Assembly (NCBI RefSeq): GCF_001499965.1
Contig: NZ_LQIT01000024.1
Location: 17,876-81,875, forward strand
Direction of reading: 5' to 3'
Length of the DNA stretch: 64,000 bases
DNA from: Mycobacterium sp. GA-2829
GTDB lineage: Bacteria; Actinomycetota; Actinomycetes; Mycobacteriales; Mycobacteriaceae
The notes beneath the pieces were generated by a model. That model was not told the origin of the DNA and did not search any database. It was given only the letters and a program-made list of their open reading frames with translations. Both the position numbers and the translations under genes were made by a program. Of the stretch, positions 35,091 through 45,459 are shown piece after piece; position 1 is the first letter of the stretch, and every line of letters starts with the position of its first letter.

Positions 35091-36587
35091 CTACGGCATG
35101 ATGACCGTGCGGCTCACCGGTTCGGCGACCTGCTGGCGGCTGAACACCCCGTGCTGCAACGCGGCCAGCAACCGGTCGCGGGTCTCGACGGGGGAGATCA
35201 GCTCGTCGAAGCCGAGGTGGCCTGCCGACCGGTAACTGGCCTCCAGCTCCATCTTCTTGAGCACCGCGGTGTAGTCCTCGCCGGCGTGCGTGGCCCGGCT
35301 CATCGCCGCCGCGCTCATCGCGCCCATCGTGGCACCCGGGTAGGCGAACGTCGCCACCTGATCGTCGAAACCCAGCAGCGACATCACCATCGACCCGAAG
35401 CCGAACGCCTTGCGCAGCGTGACGTGCAACTTGAGCGTCGTGGCGGCGGTCTGCGCGGCGAACATCCGTGCGCCACTGCGTAACACACCGCTGCGCTCGG
35501 ATCGACTGCCGGGCAGCATCCCCGGATTGTCAGCGAGGAAGACGATCGGGAGATGGAACGAGTCGGCCACGGTGATGAAGTGGGCGGCCTTGTTGGCGGC
35601 GTCGGCGTCGATGGAACCCGCCATCACCTCGGGCTGGTTGGCCACCACCGCGACGGGATAGCCGCCGAGATGGGCCAGCGCGCAGATGATGGCGCGGCCG
35701 AAGCGGGGTTGCACCTCGAACCAGTCCGGCCGGTCGAAGACGATGTCGAGGACGGTGCGCATGTCGTAGATGTGCCGGTTGTCGCGCGAGACGATGTCGA
35801 GCAATTCGGGGGTCGGGCGCGGGCCCGCGGTGTCGTCGGCCAGTCGGGTCGGGGGGTAGGACCATGCGCTGGACGGGAAGTACGACAGGTAGCGGCGGAT
35901 GTCGTCGATGACGGTTTCGTCGTCGTCGGCGTGGTTGTGGATGACGCCGCTGGCCAACGCCACGTCCGGACCGCCGAGATCCTCCTTCGAGATGTCCTCT
36001 CCCGTCGACTCTTTGACCACCGGCGGCCCCGCGGTGAAGATCGCGCCGCCGGAGCTCATGATCGTGAAGTCGCACACCGGAGCCACCAGCGCGCCGTGCC
36101 CCGCCGACGGCCCGAGCACCGCCGAGACCGTCGGGACCTTCCCCGAGCAGCGGGCCTGGGCGAGCAGATCGGTCGGGGTCCGGCCGTAGTGTTCGCCGCT
36201 GGGCCGGAACCCCGCGCCCTCCAGCAGCATCACCAACGGAATCTTGTTGCGCAGGGCCAACTCCGCAAGCCGGTACCGTTTGGCGTTCCCGCCGGGGCCG
36301 ATGCTGCCCGCCAGCGTCGTGAAGTCCTCGGCGCCCACCATGACCGGTGTGCCGCCGACGCGGCCCGAACCGGCGATCAGGCCGTCAGCGGCGATGTCGC
36401 CGCCGACGAGTGTGCCGAACTCGCAGAACGTATCCGGGTCCAGCAGGCGGGCGATCCGCGCGCGGGCGTCGAGTTTCCCGCGGCCGCGGTGCTTGGCGAC
36501 CCGCTCCGGACCGCCCATCCCGTACGCGTGCACACGCCGACGGTCGAGGTCGTCGAGTGTCTCCTGCCAGTCCTGTGCGTCCGTCAT
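35091..36587 (-). CDS. Acyl-CoA carboxylase beta (carboxyltransferase) subunit
   Basis: A 498-residue carboxyltransferase of the AccD/PccB type. The N half has GKLDARARIARLLDPDTFCEFG and VGAEDFTTLAGSIGPGGNAK; the C half has the acyl-CoA site VANQPEVMAGSIDADAANKAAHFI, FLADNPGMLPGSRSE and FGFGSMVMSLLG. The beta subunit transfers a carboxyl group from biotin to acyl-CoA and needs an alpha/biotin subunit not present in this window. It could instead be a decarboxylase subunit or a geranyl- or methylcrotonyl-type enzyme. It is transcribed away from operator site i. Confidence 0.88.
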   Translation of the reverse strand: MTDAQDWQETLDDLDRRRVHAYGMGGPERVAKHRGRGKLDARARIARLLDPDTFCEFGTLVGGDIAADGLIAGSGRVGGTPVMVGAEDFTTLAGSIGPGGNAKRYRLAELALRNKIPLVMLLEGAGFRPSGEHYGRTPTDLLAQARCSGKVPTVSAVLGPSAGHGALVAPVCDFTIMSSGGAIFTAGPPVVKESTGEDISKEDLGGPDVALASGVIHNHADDDETVIDDIRRYLSYFPSSAWSYPPTRLADDTAGPRPTPELLDIVSRDNRHIYDMRTVLDIVFDRPDWFEVQPRFGRAIICALAHLGGYPVAVVANQPEVMAGSIDADAANKAAHFITVADSFHLPIVFLADNPGMLPGSRSERSGVLRSGARMFAAQTAATTLKLHVTLRKAFGFGSMVMSLLGFDDQVATFAYPGATMGAMSAAAMSRATHAGEDYTAVLKKMELEASYRSAGHLGFDELISPVETRDRLLAALQHGVFSRQQVAEPVSRTVIMP

Positions 36588-36617
36588 GCGCGGTCCTCAC
36601 TCACCGTCGTTGACCAT

Positions 36618-36634
36618 ACTGAATTGCTTACTGT
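36618..36634. promoter_or_regulatory. Regulon operator site i (ACTGAATTGCTTACTGT)
   Basis: Matches the island palindrome at 11 of 14 positions in the 60-base divergent gap between the carboxyltransferase (start 36587) and LLM oxidoreductase (start 36648) genes, 13 bases before the latter's ATG. It is the rightmost of the nine sites. Confidence 0.55.
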
Positions 36635-36647
36635 AGCGTCATCACGC

Positions 36648-37706
36648 ATGGGTGACGGCGCCGTGCCCGGCCTCAAGGTGGACCGAGGCATCCCCAGTCG
36701 ACTTGCCCGCGTCCCCCGCGTCGCCGCCGACGCCGAGAACCAGGGTTTCGACGGCGGCTGGACCGGCGAGATCAACCACGACCCGTTTCTGCCCCTGCTG
36801 CTGGCGGCCGAACACACCACCCGCCTCGAGATCGGGACGAGCATCGCGGTGGCGTTCGCCCGAAATCCCATGACCGTGGCCAACATCGGCTGGGACCTGC
36901 AGGCGTACTCCTGCGGCCGCTTCAACCTCGGACTCGGCACCCAGATCCAACCCCACATCGAGAAGCGGTTCTCGATGACGTGGAGCCACCCGGTGCGCCG
37001 GATGCGCGAATTCGTCACCGCGCTGCGCGCGATCTGGACCTGCTGGCACGACGGCACCCCACTGCGGTTCGAGGGCGAGTTCTACACCCACAAGATCATG
37101 ACGCCGATGTTCGTCCCGGAACCGCATCCGTACGGCGTGCCGAAGATCTTCATCGCCGCGGTCGGTGTGGCGATGACGCGGATGTGCGGCGAGGTGGCTG
37201 ACGGCCTTCTCGCCCACGCCTTCACCACCAGGCGCTACCTCGACGAGGTGACCACGCCGGCACTGCTCGACGGGATGGCTCGCACCGGACGCGACCGTGT
37301 CGACTTCCAGGTGTCCTGTCCGGTCTTCGTGGTCACCGGGCGGACCTCCGAGGAGATCCGGCAGGCGTCGGTCGCCACGCGCAAACAGCTCGCGTTCTAC
37401 GGGTCGACACCTGCCTATCGCAGAGTGCTCGACCTGCACGGCTGGGGCGATCTGCACACCGAACTGCACCGGCTGTCCCGGCAGGGCGAATGGGATGCCA
37501 TGGGAGCGCTGATCGACGACGACGTGCTCGACGCGTTCGCCGTCGTCGCCCCGCTGGACACGCTCGCCGAGAGACTGCGCGACCGGTGCGCGGGGGTGAT
37601 CGACCGTGTGCTGCCCGCGTTTCCGGCCGGCGTGCCCGACGACGCCGTCACGGCGGTCCTACGCGAGTTGCGCGGGCTGTCGGCCGCAGGAAGGAGTGTG
37701 CCGTGA
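36648..37706 (+). CDS. LLM-class (luciferase-like, probably F420-dependent) oxidoreductase
   Basis: A 352-residue protein of the luciferase-like TIM-barrel family: AENQGFDGGWTGEINHDPFLPLLLAAEHT, EIGTSIAVAFARNPMTVA, SCGRFNLGLGTQIQPHIEKRF and a PKIFIAAVG strand. It is a different subgroup from the protein at 33984-35033. The ATG lies 13 bases after operator site i, suggesting a very short leader. Its stop overlaps the next P450 start (GTGA), so the two are co-translated. Confidence 0.88.
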   Translation: MGDGAVPGLKVDRGIPSRLARVPRVAADAENQGFDGGWTGEINHDPFLPLLLAAEHTTRLEIGTSIAVAFARNPMTVANIGWDLQAYSCGRFNLGLGTQIQPHIEKRFSMTWSHPVRRMREFVTALRAIWTCWHDGTPLRFEGEFYTHKIMTPMFVPEPHPYGVPKIFIAAVGVAMTRMCGEVADGLLAHAFTTRRYLDEVTTPALLDGMARTGRDRVDFQVSCPVFVVTGRTSEEIRQASVATRKQLAFYGSTPAYRRVLDLHGWGDLHTELHRLSRQGEWDAMGALIDDDVLDAFAVVAPLDTLAERLRDRCAGVIDRVLPAFPAGVPDDAVTAVLRELRGLSAAGRSVP

Positions 37707-38938
37707 GTGCCCCCATCATCGACGAGGCCGCCAGGGTCTTCGCCACGCCCAAGGCCTACACCGACGAACCGGCGCTGCACGCCGCGCTGACCCATCTGCG
37801 TGAGCACGCACCGGTGTCCTGGGTGGAGGTCGACGGCTACCGGCCGTTCTGGGCCGTCACCAGGCACGCCGACATCATGGCGATCGAACGCGCGAACACG
37901 CTGTTCACCAACTCGCCGCGCTCGGTCCTGATGACCGCGGCGGCCGACGACCTGCAGGCCGGCGTCGGTATCCGCACCCTCATCCACCTCGACGACCCCG
38001 AGCACCGGGAGCTGCGCACGATCGGTGCCGACTGGTTCCGGCCGAAAGCCATGCGCGCATTGAAGGTTCGCGTCGACGAGCTCGCCAAGATCTACGTCGA
38101 CAAGATGCTCGAGCGCGGCCCGGAATGCGATTTCGTGCAGGAGGTCGCGGTCAACTACCCGCTGTACGTGATCATGTCGCTGCTCGGGGTGCCCGAGGAT
38201 GACTTCCCGTTGATGCTCAAACTCACCCAGGAGCTGTTCGGCAGCGACGACGAGGAGTTCAAACGCGGTGCCACGCAGGAGGATCAGATGGCGGCGCTGC
38301 TGGAGATGTTCCAGTACTTCACCGCGTTGACGGCCTCCCGCCGGGAGCGCCCGACCGAGGACCTGGCGTCGGCGATCGCCAACGCACGGCTCGGTGGCGA
38401 ACCGCTGTCCGACATCGACACGATGTCCTACTACGCGATCGTGGCCGCCGCCGGGCACGACACCACGAGCGCGACCATCTCCGGCGGCATGCTCGCGTTG
38501 ATCGAACATCAGGACCAGTTGCGGCGCCTGCAGGCGGATCCGGGTCTGATGGGGCTGGCCGCCGAGGAGATGATCCGCTGGGTCACCCCCGTCAAGGCGT
38601 TCATGCGCACCGCCGCCGAGGACACCGCGGTGCGGGGTGTGCCGATCGCGGCGGGGGAATCGCTACTGCTGTCCTACGTTTCGGGCAACCGCGACGCCGA
38701 CGTGTTCGACGACCCGTTCCGCTTCGACGTCGGACGCGACCCCAACCGGCACGTCTCCTTCGGCTACGGGGTGCACTTCTGTCTCGGCGCGGCGCTGGCC
38801 CGCATGGAGGTCAACAGCTTCTTCGCCGAGCTGGTGCCCCGGCTGCGGTCGGTCGAACTCGCCGGCCGCCCCGAGCACGTCGCGACGACGTTCGTCGGCG
38901 GCCTCAAACACCTGCCGATCCGCTACGCACTGGGCTAG
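37703..38938 (+). CDS. Cytochrome P450
   Basis: A 411-residue P450 with I-helix AAAGHDTTSATI (intact acid-alcohol pair Asp-Thr), K-helix EEMIRW and heme motif FGYGVHFCLGAALARME near residue 355. The YxxFWAVTRHADIM start and AGFD-type layout resemble the CYP125/142/124 region of sequence space used for sterol and isoprenoid chains, but I would not assign a family. GTG start with AAGGAG upstream. Its TAG shares a CTAG with the stop of the convergent ybdD-like gene, and it marks the right edge of the island. Confidence 0.92.
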   Translation: MSAPIIDEAARVFATPKAYTDEPALHAALTHLREHAPVSWVEVDGYRPFWAVTRHADIMAIERANTLFTNSPRSVLMTAAADDLQAGVGIRTLIHLDDPEHRELRTIGADWFRPKAMRALKVRVDELAKIYVDKMLERGPECDFVQEVAVNYPLYVIMSLLGVPEDDFPLMLKLTQELFGSDDEEFKRGATQEDQMAALLEMFQYFTALTASRRERPTEDLASAIANARLGGEPLSDIDTMSYYAIVAAAGHDTTSATISGGMLALIEHQDQLRRLQADPGLMGLAAEEMIRWVTPVKAFMRTAAEDTAVRGVPIAAGESLLLSYVSGNRDADVFDDPFRFDVGRDPNRHVSFGYGVHFCLGAALARMEVNSFFAELVPRLRSVELAGRPEHVATTFVGGLKHLPIRYALG

Positions 38939-39080
38939 CAGCACCGCGCCCCGGGATTGGCGTCGGCGGCCGCGTGCCGCATCCGCCAGTACTCCCGCTC
39001 GCTCAGCACCGGTTCACCTGGGTGGCGGCGCCGCCGGTGCTCGACGTACCGGCGGTAGTGGTTGTCGCCCATCAACGAGC

Positions 39081-41360
<2,280 letters not shown>

Positions 41361-41433
41361 AATGCCCCCTGACGACGACAGTGTCGGTTTGCCTGCCTTA
41401 GATAGTGGCACCGACCGAACGGGCGGTCGAGTA

Positions 41434-42966
41434 TCAGTGGCTTTCGTAGAAGGCGCGGACGGTGTCGACGGTGTCCGCCTCGGCCGGCGACTTGTCGTCG
41501 CGGTAGCGCAGGACGCGCGCGAAACGCAGCGCCATCCCGCCCGGATAGCGGCTGGACTTCTGGATGCCGTCGAACGCGATCTCGACGACCTGCTCGGGCC
41601 GCACCCGCACCACGTACCCGTCGGTGGGGCCGTCGGCCAACTCGAGGAACCGTGCGGTCTGCCAGGCCAGCATCGCGTCGGTCATGCCCTTGAACGTCTT
41701 GCCCAGCATCACGAAACCGCCGGTCTGCGGGTCCCGCGCACCGAGGTGGATGTTGGAGAGCTTGCCGGTGCGCCGACCGCTGCCCCATTCGACGGCGAGC
41801 ACGACGAGATCGAGGGTGTGGACGGGTTTGACCTTCAGCCAGCCGGCCCCGCGGCGGCCCGCCTCGTACGGCGCCGACGGCGACTTGGCCATCACGCCCT
41901 CGTGACCGGCGGCCAGCGTGGCCTCGAGGAACCGCGTCGCGGCGGCGGTGTCGTCGGTGATCAACCGGTCGACGCGGTGCGCGGCCGGCACCAGATCGTC
42001 GAGGACGGCCACCCGTTCGACGGTCGGGAGGTCGAGCAGATCCCTGCCGTCGACGTGCAGCAGATCGAACACGAACACCGAAAGGCGCTGGGTGGCACCC
42101 GCGGCGGCGCGGCCGAACCGCGACGCGGTGACCTGGAACCGGTGCGGACGGCCGTCGGGGCGCAGCGCGATCGCCTCGGCGTCGGCGATCAGATCGGTCA
42201 CCGGCAGCGCCAGCGCGGCCTCGACCACCTCCGGCAGGCGGGCGGTCACGTCGTCGAGCGAGCGGGTGTAGACCGATACCTCGGATCCGGCACGGTGGAT
42301 CTGCACGCGTGCGCCGTCGAGCTTGGCCTCCAATACCGCCGTCCCGCCGAGCTTCTCGAGTGCCTCGGCGACGCCGGTCGCGGTCTGGGCGAGCATCGGG
42401 CCGACGGGCCGGCCCACGCGCAGGGTGAACTCGGCCAGCGCCGCCTCGCCGCCGGTGAGCGCGGCGGCGGCCACCGCGGGCAGGTCGCCAGCCAGCATCG
42501 CCGCGCGGCGCACCTGCGCGGCGGGGAGACCGGCCGCCTTGGCCACCGCATCGGCCATCACGCCGATCAGCGCACCCTGCCGCAGTTCACCGGTCAGCAG
42601 GCGACGCAGGAACGTCTGCTCGGCGGGTGTCGCCGCGGCGAAGACGTCGGCGAGCAGGCCGGCCCGCCGCGCCTGCGAGCCTTTACCCGCGACGGCGCCG
42701 ATCTCGGTGAACGCGGCGTCGACACCCGGCACGGTCAGCGTGGGGGTGTCGGCCGCTGCCGGCAGTGACCGCAGCGCCGCCCAGCCGACGCCGATCTGGC
42801 GCTGCGGCAGCTCACCGGAGAGCCACGACACCGTGACCGCGACCAGCCGGGCGTCCTCTTCGGCGCCCGCGCGGCTCAGCAGTTCGGCGATCCTGGCGGT
42901 CTTGGCCAGCCGTGACGAGCTGGCACCGACGTCGGCCGAGGCGGTGGCGACATCGACGAGGAGCAT
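41434..42966 (-). CDS. ligB: ATP-dependent DNA ligase LigB
   Basis: A 510-residue ATP-dependent DNA ligase. The N-terminal DNA-binding domain spans about residues 1-190. The nucleotidyltransferase domain carries the adenylated lysine K215 in EAKLDGARVQIHR, then FVFDLLHVDG, EGVMAKSPSAPYEAGRRG and WLKVKP, and the OB domain closes the protein. Length matches mycobacterial LigB. It seals nicks and is generally dispensable beside the NAD-dependent LigA. ATG at 42964-42966. Confidence 0.95.
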   Translation of the reverse strand: MLLVDVATASADVGASSSRLAKTARIAELLSRAGAEEDARLVAVTVSWLSGELPQRQIGVGWAALRSLPAAADTPTLTVPGVDAAFTEIGAVAGKGSQARRAGLLADVFAAATPAEQTFLRRLLTGELRQGALIGVMADAVAKAAGLPAAQVRRAAMLAGDLPAVAAAALTGGEAALAEFTLRVGRPVGPMLAQTATGVAEALEKLGGTAVLEAKLDGARVQIHRAGSEVSVYTRSLDDVTARLPEVVEAALALPVTDLIADAEAIALRPDGRPHRFQVTASRFGRAAAGATQRLSVFVFDLLHVDGRDLLDLPTVERVAVLDDLVPAAHRVDRLITDDTAAATRFLEATLAAGHEGVMAKSPSAPYEAGRRGAGWLKVKPVHTLDLVVLAVEWGSGRRTGKLSNIHLGARDPQTGGFVMLGKTFKGMTDAMLAWQTARFLELADGPTDGYVVRVRPEQVVEIAFDGIQKSSRYPGGMALRFARVLRYRDDKSPAEADTVDTVRAFYESH

Positions 42967-42988
42967 CCCGCCAGGATGGCACGCGCGA

Positions 42989-44527
42989 TCAGGTGACATT
43001 GAAGACGACGCTGTGCCAGCCGGTCGCACCGTCGGGGACCGGGTCGGCGCGGTCCTCGGTCTGTACGGCCCCGGTGTTGTCGGTGGCGCGCACGGTGATC
43101 GTGTGCAGGCCGCTCTGTTCGGCCTCCCAGCCCAGGCTCCACAACCGCCACGTCTCGTTGGAGTAGCTCGCCCCGAGTTCCGCGGGCCGCCACTCACCCT
43201 GTCCGCCCGGCGGATCGATCCGCACCTCGACGGTGCGCACCCCGCGGTTCTGCGCCCACGCCACCCCGCCGAACGTCACGGGGCCGCGGCTGACGTCGGC
43301 GCCGCCGCGCGGCACGTCGATCCGCGATTCGGTCTTGATGGGACCGCGCTCGGACCACCCCAGCCTGGTCCAGTACGCCTGCGCCCGGTCGAAGCGGGTG
43401 AGCTCGAGATCGACCACCCACTTCGTCGCGGACACGTACCCGTAGAGGCCGGGCACCACGAGGCGGGCGGGGTATCCGTGTTCGGTCGGCAGCGGCTGGC
43501 CGTTCATCCCGATGGCGAGGAGCGCATCGCGGCCGTCGGTCAGCGCCTCGACCGGGGTGCCCGCGGTGAACCCGTCGTGCGAGGTGGACAGCACCATATC
43601 GGCGTCGGCGTGAATCCCCGTATCGGCCAACAGGTCTCGCACCCGGTAGCCGCTCCAGGTGGCGGTCGAGATGAGGTCACCGCCGACCGGATTGGACACG
43701 CACGTCAGCGTGACGGTCTTCTCCACCACCTCGAACCGGTCGAGATCGGCGAAGCCGTAGGTGATCTCGCGGTCGACCATGCCGTGGATGCGCAGTCGCC
43801 ATTCCTCTCGGCTGACCTGCGGCACGCTCAGCGCGGTGTCGATCCGGTAGAAGTCGGCGTTGGACGTGATGAACGACGGCAGCCCGGCCGCGTCGGGTTG
43901 CACGGCCGCCGGAATCGGCGGTGCGGGCACTTCCACCGGTGGCAGCGCGACCCCGGCCCGCTCGCCGCTCACCGACGATGCACGCCGCGCCAACCCCGCC
44001 CCCGCCGCGCCGGCGATCGTGCCGACCGCCAACACGCCCAGACTCACCAACGAGAGTCGCCGGCCCCGATCCACGTCACCGCGTTCTCCGGCGTCGGTGA
44101 TGCGTCCCGACAGGAGGAGCTGCAGCGTCAGCACCCCGCAGACAGTCCCGACGAGCGTGGGGACGATGTCGGCGGGACCGGCACCGATGCGGGACAACAC
44201 CGCTGCGCAGCCGAGCGCGCCGCCCGCGACGATCATGGCGCTGCCCACCGGCACCCGCCGCGACTGCAGCGCGCCACCCGCGGCGGCGAGTACTGCGATC
44301 ACCGCCAGCACGAGCAGCGACAGCACCAGCTTGTCGGCCATCCCGAACGTCTGGATCGCCCACTCCTTGACCGGCCCGGGTGTCGCGTCGATGACCGCCG
44401 ATCCGACCGCGGTGCGCGCGTCGGCCTGCGGTCCGAACGGCACCGCCACCAATTCGGTCACGCCGAGGGCGACGGCCGCGGCGGCGACACCGCACCAGGC
44501 GCGGGTGCTGCGGGGGATGACGCTCAC
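42989..44527 (-). CDS. Membrane-anchored molybdopterin oxidoreductase (sulfite-oxidase fold)
   Basis: A 512-residue protein. The first 190 residues contain about four hydrophobic segments with short loops, then a flexible Pro/Ala linker. The remainder is a sulfite-oxidase-type Mo-cofactor domain with FYRIDTALSVPQV, the molybdenum cysteine in LTCVSNPVGG, WSGYRVRDLL and GYPARLVVPGLYGY, and an Ig-like dimer domain ending in GWHSVVFNV. It is probably an inner-membrane enzyme with the catalytic part outside. The donor or substrate is unknown. GTG start at 44525-44527, chosen at the beginning of the first hydrophobic helix. Confidence 0.87.
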   Translation of the reverse strand: MSVIPRSTRAWCGVAAAAVALGVTELVAVPFGPQADARTAVGSAVIDATPGPVKEWAIQTFGMADKLVLSLLVLAVIAVLAAAGGALQSRRVPVGSAMIVAGGALGCAAVLSRIGAGPADIVPTLVGTVCGVLTLQLLLSGRITDAGERGDVDRGRRLSLVSLGVLAVGTIAGAAGAGLARRASSVSGERAGVALPPVEVPAPPIPAAVQPDAAGLPSFITSNADFYRIDTALSVPQVSREEWRLRIHGMVDREITYGFADLDRFEVVEKTVTLTCVSNPVGGDLISTATWSGYRVRDLLADTGIHADADMVLSTSHDGFTAGTPVEALTDGRDALLAIGMNGQPLPTEHGYPARLVVPGLYGYVSATKWVVDLELTRFDRAQAYWTRLGWSERGPIKTESRIDVPRGGADVSRGPVTFGGVAWAQNRGVRTVEVRIDPPGGQGEWRPAELGASYSNETWRLWSLGWEAEQSGLHTITVRATDNTGAVQTEDRADPVPDGATGWHSVVFNVT

Positions 44528-44626
44528 GAACGCCAAGGTAGTCAGTCGCGCACCCGAAAGCCTTAACGAACGCTGACGTCGGCTAGGTTGCTTTACAGTC
44601 GGACCCAAAAATGGAAAGGAAGCCAG

Positions 44627-45385
44627 ATGGAGATCGAGGGCAAGAAGGCCGTCATTGTCGGAGGTGCCTCCGGATTCGGCCGCGCCACCGCCGCGGCGTT
44701 GGCCAAGCGCGGCGCGGCGGTCGCGGTGCTCGACCGGCCACAGTCCAAGGGCCAGGAAGTGGCCGACGAACTCGGCGCCACCTTCTATCCCGTCGACGTC
44801 ATGGACTTCGCGGGCACCGAACAGGTCCTCGCCCAGGCCGTGGACGCACTCGGGGGGCTGCATGTCGCGGTCACCACCGCGGGCGGCGGTTCGGCCATGC
44901 GGACGCTGAGCAAGAACGGCCCGCACGACCTCGACGTCTTCCGCCAGGTGCAGGATCTCAACACCGTCGGCACCTTCAACATCAGCAGGCTCGCCGCAGA
45001 GCACATGAGCAAAAACGAACCCGAGGACGACGAGCGCGGCGTCATCATCAACACGTCGTCGATCGCCGCGTTCGAAGGACAGATCGGGCAGGTGGCCTAC
45101 ACCGCCTCCAAGGCCGCCATCGCCGGCATGTGCCTGACCATGGCCCGCGACCTGGGCAGCCTGGGCATCCGGGTGCTCGCGATCGCCCCGAGCCTGTTCG
45201 CCACCGGTCTGACCGAGGGCATCCCGGACGAGTTCGCCGCACAGCTGACCAAGGACGCGGCGTTCCCGAAGCGGCTCGGCCGCCCCGAGGAGTACGCCAA
45301 GCTCGCGGTCGCGATCGTCGAGAACGCGATGCTCAACGGTCAGTGCATCCGCCTCGACGCCGGGCAGCGCTTCGCCCCCAAGTAG
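44627..45385 (+). CDS. SDR-family oxidoreductase (3-hydroxyacyl-CoA dehydrogenase type 2-like)
   Basis: A 252-residue classical SDR. Cofactor motif GGASGFGRATA (residues 12-22), TTAGGG at the NAG position, NTSSIAAFEGQIGQVAYTASK with the catalytic Ser, Tyr and Lys, and the ending MLNGQCIRLDAGQRFAPK. The whole layout resembles HSD10/3-hydroxyacyl-CoA dehydrogenase type 2, which oxidises short 3-hydroxyacyl-CoAs. ATG preceded by AAAGGAAG. A lone half-site TTACAGT at 44593-44599 upstream has no partner. The stop touches a hairpin repeat. Confidence 0.92.
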   Translation: MEIEGKKAVIVGGASGFGRATAAALAKRGAAVAVLDRPQSKGQEVADELGATFYPVDVMDFAGTEQVLAQAVDALGGLHVAVTTAGGGSAMRTLSKNGPHDLDVFRQVQDLNTVGTFNISRLAAEHMSKNEPEDDERGVIINTSSIAAFEGQIGQVAYTASKAAIAGMCLTMARDLGSLGIRVLAIAPSLFATGLTEGIPDEFAAQLTKDAAFPKRLGRPEEYAKLAVAIVENAMLNGQCIRLDAGQRFAPK

Positions 45386-45436
45386 CGATTCGGGTGTAGT
45401 TGGTCGCGTCTTGCGCGACCAACTACACCGAAATCG
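45386..45436. terminator. Hairpin repeat (23-bp arms, 21 paired, 5-base loop), second copy
   Basis: It carries the same core (GGTGTAGTTGGT) and right arm pattern as the hairpin at 35032-35080, directly after the SDR stop and 24 bases before the LuxR-type gene. It probably terminates the SDR transcript. Confidence 0.7.
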
Positions 45437-45459
45437 CGATTTGCTGCCATGCTTGGCAG

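Noticed and set aside
3866..36634. Assigning the island palindrome to KstR or KstR2
   Set aside because: The known motifs for those regulators (with AAC..GTT or CAAG..CTTG cores) do not match ACTGTAA/TTACAGT.
41412..41429. Inverted repeat CGACCG-N6-CGGTCG between ligB and cstA
   Set aside because: Six-base arms in GC-rich sequence are easily found by chance and no regulator gene is adjacent.
44593..44599. TTACAGT half-site upstream of the SDR at 44627
   Set aside because: The other half (44583-44589) matches at only one position, so it is not counted as a member of the regulon.
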